A stretch of 64,000 bases of DNA. Source: Orientallactaga sibirica (taxonomy: Eukaryota; Chordata; Mammalia; Rodentia; Dipodidae). Below, in pieces: positions 57,481 to 64,000 of the stretch; positions within the stretch are counted from its first letter, which is position 1, and each line of letters opens with the position of its first letter. The stretch lies in the NCBI GenBank assembly GCA_036365145.1, contig JAEOAD010000055.1:4216001-4280000 (forward strand), given 5' to 3'. The notes below the pieces were generated by a model, which saw nothing but the letters and a program-made list of their open reading frames with translations, searched no databases and was not told the origin of the DNA. The position numbers and the translations under genes are program-made.

Positions 57481-58502
57481 AGAAATTAGAAAGGTCACAA
57501 GTAAATAACTTAATGCTTCACCTTAAGGCCTTGGAAAAAGAAGAGCAAGGCAAACTGAAAATCAGTAAAGGGGGAGAAATAATAAAGACTAGGGCAGAAA
57601 CTAATGAAATAGAAACCAAAAACACAATCCAGAGACTCAATGAAAGAAAGAGTTGGTTCTTTGAAAGGATAAACAAGATTGATAAACCCTTAGCAAACCT
57701 GACCAAAAGAAAGAGAGAAGAGATACAAATTAATAGAATTAGAGAGGAAAAAGGCTCCATCACAACAGATACCAGAAAAAATTAAAAAATGATAAGGACA
57801 TATACTCCACTGAGTTTGAAAATCTGAAAGAAATGGATGATTTCCTTGATTTATATGACCTACCTAAATTAAATCAAGATGAGATTAACCACTTAAACAG
57901 ACCTATAACAAGTATGGAGATCCAAGCATTCATAAAAAAATCTCCTAACTAAAGAAAGTCCAGGCTCAGATGGATTCACTGGTGAATTTTACTAGACCTT
58001 CACAGAAGAACTAACACCAATGTCTCTCAAACTTTTCTATAAAATAGAAAAGGAAGGAATACTACCAAACTCCTCTACAAAGCCAGCATCACCCTGATAC
58101 CAAAACCAGACAAAGATAGAACAAAAAAAGAAAATTACAGAACAATCTCCCTCATGAACATAGATGCAAAAATTCTAAACAAAATATTGGCAAACAGAAA
58201 ACAAGAGTATATCAGAAAGATCATTCACCCCAACCAAGTAGGCTTTATCCCAGAGGTGCAGGGATGGTTCAACATATGCAAATCAATAAATGTAATACAT
58301 TATATAAATGGACTGAAGGACAAAAATCACATGATCATCTCCTTAGATGCAGAAAAAGCATTTAACAAAATCCAACATCCCTTCATTATAAAAGTCCTAC
58401 AGAGACTGGGAATAAAAGGAATATATTTCAACATAATAAAGGCTATTTATGACAAACCCATAGCCAATCAGGAACAAGGCAAGGGTGTCCACTGTCCCTA
58501 CT

Positions 58503-58671
58503 TTTTTTTTTTGTTGTTGTTGTTTTTGTTTTTCGAGGTAGGGTCTCACTCTAGCCCAGGCTGACCTGGAATTCACTATGTAGTCTCAGGGTGGCCTCAA
58601 ACTTGCGGCGATCCTCCTATCTCTGCCTCCCGAGTACTGGGATTAAAGGCATGTGCCAGCACGCCCGGCTC
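58503..58671 (-). repeat. B1 nested in LINE-1 reverse transcriptase
   Basis: Inserted between HCP and LFNVVLE codons of the RT. cctactttt is duplicated at 58496 and 58671. It has a (TTG)n tail side. Confidence 0.92.
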
Positions 58672-60677
58672 CTACTTTTATTTAATGTAGTACTGGAAGT
58701 CTTAGCCATAGCAATAAGACAAGAGATATATATAAAAGGGATACAAATTGGAAAGGAGGAGATCAAGTTATCATTATTTGCAGATGATATGATTCTATAC
58801 ATAAAGGACCCTAAAGACTCTACCAGCAAACTGTTAGAGCTGATAAACACCTATAGCCATGTATCAGGATGCAAAGTAAACACACAGAAATCAGTAGACT
58901 TCCTATATGCTAACAACAAACACACAGAGGATGAAATCAGAGAATCACTCCCATTCACAATTGCATCTAAATAAATAAATAAATAAAGTACCTTGGAATA
59001 AACCTAACCAAAGAAGTGAAGGAGCTCTAAATGAAAACTTAAAACACTCAAATGAGAAATTGCAGAAGACACTAAGAAATGGAAAGACATCCCTTGTTCT
59101 TGGATTGGAAGAATCAATATTGTGAACATGGCAAGCTTACCAAAAGAAATCTACACATTTAATGCAATCCCCATCAAAATTCCAATGGCATTCTTCACAG
59201 AAATAGAAAAAACAATCCAAAATTCATTTGAAAGCACAAAAAACCCTCAAATATCTAAAACAATTTTGAGCAACAAAAAATAAGGCCATACCTGATTTTA
59301 ACCTATATTACAGAGCCGTAGCAACAAAAACAGCATGGTACTGGTACCAAAACAGACATGTAAATTAATAGAACAGAATAGAGGACCCAGATGTAAGTCT
59401 GAGTAGCTGCAGCCACCTGATCTTTGACAAAAATGCCAAAAATACTCATTGGAGAAAAAACATCCTCTTCAGAAAATGGTGCTGGGGAAACTAGATATGT
59501 ATCTATAGAAGGATGAAAATAGATCCCTTATCTCTCTCCATGCATAAGAATTAAGTCCAAATGGATCAAAGACCTTAATATCAGACCTGAAACTCTGAAA
59601 CTGCTAGAGGAAAAAGTAGGGGAAAGCCTTCAACATATTGGTCTTGGCAAAGACTTTCTGAATATAACCCAATTTTCTCAGGAAATAAAACCACAGCTCA
59701 ACTGCTGGGACCTCATGAAATTACAAAGCTTTTGTACAGCAAAGGACACCGTGAATAGAGCAAAGAGGCAACCTACAGAATGGGAGAAAATCTTTGCCAG
59801 CTATACATCTGACAGAGGATTAATATGTAGGATATACAAGGAACTAAAAAAACTAAATAATAAGAAATAAAACAACCCAATTTTTAAAAATGGGCTATAG
59901 AACTAAATAGAGAGTTTTCAAAAGAAGAACGGCATATAAACATCTAAAAAAAATGTTCTACATCCTTAGCCATCAGGGAAATGCAGATTAAAACTACATT
60001 GAGATTCCATCTCACTCCTGTCAGATTGGCTACCATCATGAAAACAAATGACCATAAATTCTGGCTGGGATGCAAAAGAAGAGGAACCCTTCTACACTGT
60101 TGGTGGGAATGCAATCTGGCCCAGCTATTGTGGAAATCAGTGTGGAGGTTCCTGAGACAGCTAAAAATAGATTTATCATATGACCCAGCTATACCACTCC
60201 TAGGCATATATCCTAAGGACTCTTCTCACTACCTTAGAGATACTTGCTCAGTCATGTTTATTGCCACTCTATTCACAATAGCTAGGAAATGGAACCAGCC
60301 TATATGTCCCTCAACTGATGAGTGGATAATGAAAATGTGGCACATTTACACAATGGAGTTCTACTCAGCAGTAAAGAAAAATGAAATTTGCAGGAAAATG
60401 GATGGATCTGGAAAGGATTATACTTAGTGAGGTAACCCAGGCCCAGAAAGCCAAACATCACATGTTCTCTCTCAATGAGGTGCTGTTTTTAAAATCCTCT
60501 TTAAAAGCCCAGAACAAGATAAGGATTCCTGCTGTCAAGACTTCTGTTAAATTCTATTCTGGATCTCCCAGTCAGTACAATAAAATGAGGAGGAATGAGA
60601 AGCAGAAAGATATGAAAGGAAAACACCAAAGCCCATTGTTTGCAGAAGGTATTATCATCTATAAAGAAACTATTAGT

Positions 60678-60878
60678 GGGCTGGAGAGATGGCTTAGCGG
60701 TTAAGGTGCTTGCCTGCAAAGCCTAAGGACCCAGGTTCAATTCCCCAGTACTCACATAAGCCAGATGTACAAGGTGGTGCATGCATCTGGAGTTCATGTG
60801 CAGTGGCTAGAGGCCCTGGCATGCCTATTATCTCTCTCTCTCTCTCTGTCTGCCTCTTTATCCCTCTTTCTCTCTCTC

Positions 60879-60912
<34 letters not shown>

Positions 60913-60937
60913 AAATAAATAAATAAAATTTTAAAAA
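60678..60937 (+). repeat. tRNA-type SINE at LINE-1 3' flank
   Basis: Duplicated flanks aaagaaactattagtg and aaagaaaccattagtg. The tail is an AAAT expansion (60878-60930). Confidence 0.92.
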
Positions 60938-61016
60938 AGAAACCATTAGTGTATCTAAAAACAATAATGTTTAGTGACACACATAAATATAAGATAAATA
61001 TCTCAAAAGCAAGTGC

Positions 61017-61047
61017 ACTTTTGTGCATGTGTGATGCTCTGCGCATG

Positions 61048-61088
<41 letters not shown>

Positions 61089-61352
61089 ATGCACACCCCA
61101 TGTACACGCATGGACAGGCCAGAGAACTTCAGTTGTCCTTCTCTGTCACTCAAGCGCATATTTCCTTGAATCAGGGTCTCTCCCTCAACCTAGAACTGAC
61201 ATGGATCAGCGAACCCTAGCAATTTCTCAGTCACTGCTCCAGGATGAGCTTTCTGTATGGGTTTTGGGGACCTTAACTTGGAGATCTCCACCCCAAGTGG
61301 CCTTCATGCTTAAGCAACAAGTGCTATTATCTGCTGACCCATTTCCCTGGCC
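61017..61352 (-). repeat. B4-like composite SINE with (TG)n
   Basis: (TG)n at 61047-61086, 'gtacacgcatggacaggcca', 'atcagggtctctccctcaac', 'ggttttggggaccttaactt', ending 'tgacccatttccctggccc'. Confidence 0.6.
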
Positions 61353-61407
61353 CAACAAGTGCATTTTATGTGCTTATAACGTAAGGTTCAAAAATATGTA
61401 ATTTTAA

Positions 61408-61557
61408 AAGCCAGGCATGGTGGCACACACCTTTAATCTCAGCACTTGGGAGGCAGAGGTAGGAGGATCACTATAAATTGGAGGTCAGCCTGAGACTAAA
61501 GAGTGAGTTCCAGGTCAGCCTGGGCTAGAGTGAGACCATACCTCAAAAAATGTAATT
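61408..61557 (+). repeat. B1 SINE with target-site duplication
   Basis: 'aagccaggcatggtggcaca' to 'gaccatacctcaaaaaa'. Flanks tgtaattttaaa / tgtaattttaag. Confidence 0.9.
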
Positions 61558-61649
61558 TTAAGAGATGTATTTATAATTTTAACAATAATTAAAATGTATC
61601 TTGAAACAAATTTAATAGAGAAGTATGCTTCTATGAGAACATTTTTAAA

Positions 61650-62104
61650 TTTTTAAAATTATTATTTATTTATTTATTTTATTTATTTGAGAGGGCTGGA
61701 GAGAAGGCTTAGTGGTTGAGGCACTTGCCTAAGAAGCCTAAGGACCCAGGTTCTATTCCCCAGTACCCACGTAAGCTGGATGCACATGGTAGTACATGAA
61801 TTTGGAGTTTGTTTGCAGTGGCTAGAGGCCCTGGAGCACACATTCTTTTTATTTGTCTCTCTCTCTCTCTTTCCTCTCTCTCTCTCTCTCTGCCTCTTTC
61901 TTTATCTCCAATAAAAATAAAATTAAATATTTATCTATTTGAGAGAGAGAATGGGAATGCCAGGGCCTTCAGCTACTGCAAACAAACTCCAAACATATGC
62001 ACCACCTTGTGTATCTGGCTTATGTGGGCCCTGGGGAATCGAACCTGGGGTCCTTTGGCTTTGCAGGCAAGTGCCTTAACCAGTAAACCATCTCTCCAGC
62101 CCTA
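61650..62104 (-). repeat. tRNA-type SINE split by another SINE
   Basis: Outer minus-strand element from a (TTTA)n tail (about 61660) to the inverted head at 62104. Its target duplication gagaacatttttaaa lies at 61638 and 62106. It is interrupted by the plus-strand SINE at 61693. Confidence 0.88.
61693..61925 (+). repeat. tRNA-type SINE nested in antisense SINE
   Basis: Head gggctggagagaaggcttag. It sits at tatttgagag, which recurs after it. The younger of the pair. Confidence 0.88.
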
Positions 62105-62118
62105 GGAGAACATTTTTA

Positions 62119-63105
62119 AATATTTTGAAACCATTATCAAAATTCTTTAAATTGAGGAGATATTTTAGATTAAGATTAAAAATAGCATTATCAGTGTCAA
62201 TTAATTACTTTGTGCATTCCATATCTTTCCAGTCAAAATTCTAGTGTACTTTTTGGGAGAATTCTATAAACCAATTGTATATAGATTTTTTTTTTTTTTT
62301 AAATGAATGAACACAAGGCCAAGATACAACCTCCTTCCCCAATAAAAAAAAATAAGGTTAGGGGCCTGCCCTATTAACTATTGAGACTTACCACAGACCA
62401 TGCAAACAGTAAGAAAGATTGACTGCTGAAAGAGATACTAAACAGAGCAAGGCAACAGAAGAAAGACCCCAGGCGCCAGCTCCTGCATATATGGAAACTT
62501 GATAAGTGGCAGCTGCCTTGCAGATGAAAAAAAAAAAACAAACTGTTCCCCAAATGGCGCTGACACTTCTGGTTGTCCTTATGGAAAAACTGAAATGTGA
62601 TATGCACCTTACCTCAAACACAAAAATCAGTTCCAGATGAATTAAGATCTTAACATGGGACAGCCAACAATTTCTGTTCATTTTAGGAGAAAATATGGGA
62701 ACATTCTTTTATGAATATGAGGTAGGAAAGAATTCCAGCAAGGTATTTAAAAATGCAAACATAAAGGGAAAGGGCAATAAATTTAACTATTGCAGAGTTT
62801 AGAACTTCTCTCTATTGGAAGATGTTACAGAGAAAGCAAACATACAGGTGCAAAAGTGGGTGAGGCAGATTGTATTTTCCAAAGGTAGCTATGACAACAC
62901 CAACTCATATGTCATGTTCTTTCTTACAGCCTGGCCACTCTCCATCAAAAGGCAGGGTTCATTCATTTGTCCTTGCCCTGCACAGATGTGTGCCTATTAC
63001 TCAAGGCTATGACTGTCTTGAGCAATAAGTAGAGTTCAGCCAACATGGTGTTATGTAAGTATCGAAGCCAGGTCACGCAAAGGCCATACGTTTCAGTCTC
63101 GATCC
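62119..63105. other. AT-rich sequence, LINE-1-like pieces possible
   Basis: 'cacaaaaatcagttccagat' and 'gaattaagatcttaacatgg' (62620-62655) recall the L1 ORF2 C-terminal region. Otherwise unrecognised. Confidence 0.35.
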
Positions 63106-63109
63106 CCTG

Positions 63110-63462
63110 TGTTATGGCTTGGATCTGAAAGGTCCCCTCACCCCAGTTCATGCTTTGAATACTTGTCCCCCTTTTGGAAGTAATACCTTGGGAGGCTGTG
63201 AAGCCTTTCAGAGGTGGGCCCTTGCTGGCAGAAGTAGGTCACTGGGGTCAGATTTTTGAAGATTATAGCCCACAGCTCTTGGCTTCCTGATCCAATGTGA
63301 TGTGAGGAGCCTCTGCCCCGTGCTCCTGCTTTTGTGAACTCCACTATGCCTTCTCCATTATACCATGATGGAATGAAACATCTGAAAGCATGAGCCTAGA
63401 TAAACACTCCCTTCCTGAAGTTGTTTCTGTGATCACAACAATGAGAGAAGAAGTAATACACC
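63110..63462 (+). repeat. MaLR-like LTR/rodent repeat
   Basis: 'tgttatggcttggatctgaa', 'aagcctttcagaggtgggcc', 'tagataaacactcccttcct', ending 'gaagaagtaataca'. Complete-looking copy of about 350 bp. Confidence 0.6.
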
Positions 63463-63464
63463 CT

Positions 63465-63840
63465 GTGTGGGCATTTGAATGTAAAATGTCTCCCATGGCC
63501 TCATGTGTTTGAATGCTTAATTCCCAGCTAGTTGGCACTGTTCGGAGAAGTTGTGGAGCCTTCAGGAGGTTAGAGCCTTGCTGGGGGAACTGTGTCAAGA
63601 GGAGAGGGTCTCGAGATTTCATAGTGCAAATCCACTTGCCAGCTCTATTTCCTTTCTGCTGGTGTGAAGGTGCAATGCCGGCTGTCTGCTCCTGCCGTGC
63701 TTTTCCACACCATGATGAGACTTTCTCTGCTGTGAGCCAGAAATAGACCCGTTCCTTCCATGAGCTGCTTCTGGCCAGGTGTGCTGGCCCAGCAACAAGA
63801 AGGGAACTGCGACATCCCACTTCCGGCCTTGTGTCTCACC
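63465..63840 (+). repeat. MaLR-like rodent repeat, second copy in tandem
   Basis: 'gggcatttgaatgtaaaatg', 'ggcctcatgtgtttgaatgc', 'gttgtggagccttcaggagg', 'agccagaaatagacccgttc'. Same orientation as, and related to, the copy just upstream. Confidence 0.6.
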
Positions 63841-64000
63841 CCACCGAAAGTTCTGATTCTGGTTCTGCCATATCTGAACGTTAGTGTTTGCTCAGATTCC
63901 CAGGCCTCAACCTGAGTGATGGGGAGAAGTGCAGAACACAGAGAGGAAAAGATTGCATACGATGTCTCTTTTGTACTGAGTAATCAGGGCATTGGGGCAG

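Larger units (their letters stand above)
55790..60670 (+). mobile_element. Broken LINE-1 with ORF2 order EN - RT - C-terminal
   Basis: A short RT-like piece (55790-55905) and an inter-ORF-like segment precede the ORF2 endonuclease start (SLNAPTKRHRFADWVKKQDP, about 56380) and VVIGDFNTP (about 56762). RT motifs follow: [14 protein letters not shown] (about 58230), [15 protein letters not shown] (about 58342) and [12 protein letters not shown] (about 58774), with the catalytic ADD kept. The C-terminal [16 protein letters not shown] is at about 60090 and [12 protein letters not shown] at about 60352. Several frameshifts and stops make it inactive. It carries a SINE (57269) and a B1 (58505). Confidence 0.92.

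Overview
The window is mammalian nuclear DNA, and everything points to a rodent outside the mouse/rat group. There are dozens of 7SL-derived B1 copies and dozens of copies of a tRNA-derived SINE that opens with a 'ggctggagagatggctta' box and ends in CT-rich sequence plus AAATAAATA. I associate this SINE with dipodid rodents (jerboas such as Jaculus). That species call is from memory of repeat style and was not tested by a search.

Only one protein-coding gene is convincing. It runs on the minus strand from about 32.26 kb down past the left edge and encodes a particulate guanylyl cyclase that best fits olfactory guanylyl cyclase GC-D (rodent Gucy2d; the human orthologue is a pseudogene). Thirteen coding exons can be placed to the base: signal peptide plus N-terminal receptor domain (31539-32258), receptor domain (23543-23841, 21569-21923), transmembrane segment (20036-20120), juxtamembrane (19329-19425, 19129-19248), kinase-homology domain (16359-16439, 13138-13314, 12339-12495, 11944-12093, 7517-7665), dimerisation helix (3429-3592) and the first part of the cyclase domain (2038-2230). 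All 12 introns inside the window have GT-AG ends and compatible phases. The rest of the cyclase domain should lie left of base 1.

The main anomaly is in the first coding exon. The signal peptide and the mature receptor domain are in different reading frames, one nucleotide apart, between 32101 and 32132. The codon where I expect the rodent start ATG is not ATG either. The other 12 exons are clean. This is either a very recent or polymorphic inactivation of GC-D, or a one-base sequence error.

From 24 to 31 kb, inside the 7.7-kb first visible intron, lies a rearranged LINE-1 neighbourhood. It holds an 863-bp tandem duplication, a 307-bp solo LTR with a 6-bp target duplication in one copy only, and a near-identical inverted repeat of about 205 bp whose arms lie outside the duplication. 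From 32.3 to 64 kb I see no convincing gene. That half holds SINE/B1 clusters, MaLR-like repeats, an antisense ERVL-like pol remnant near 42 kb, a 48-bp minisatellite at 49.2-49.6 kb, and a broken LINE-1 at 55.8-60.7 kb carrying nested SINE and B1 insertions.

I found no CRISPR array, operon, tRNA/rRNA gene or obviously new molecular system. Repeat names are family-level impressions and repeat borders are approximate to about 10 bp unless a target duplication is stated.
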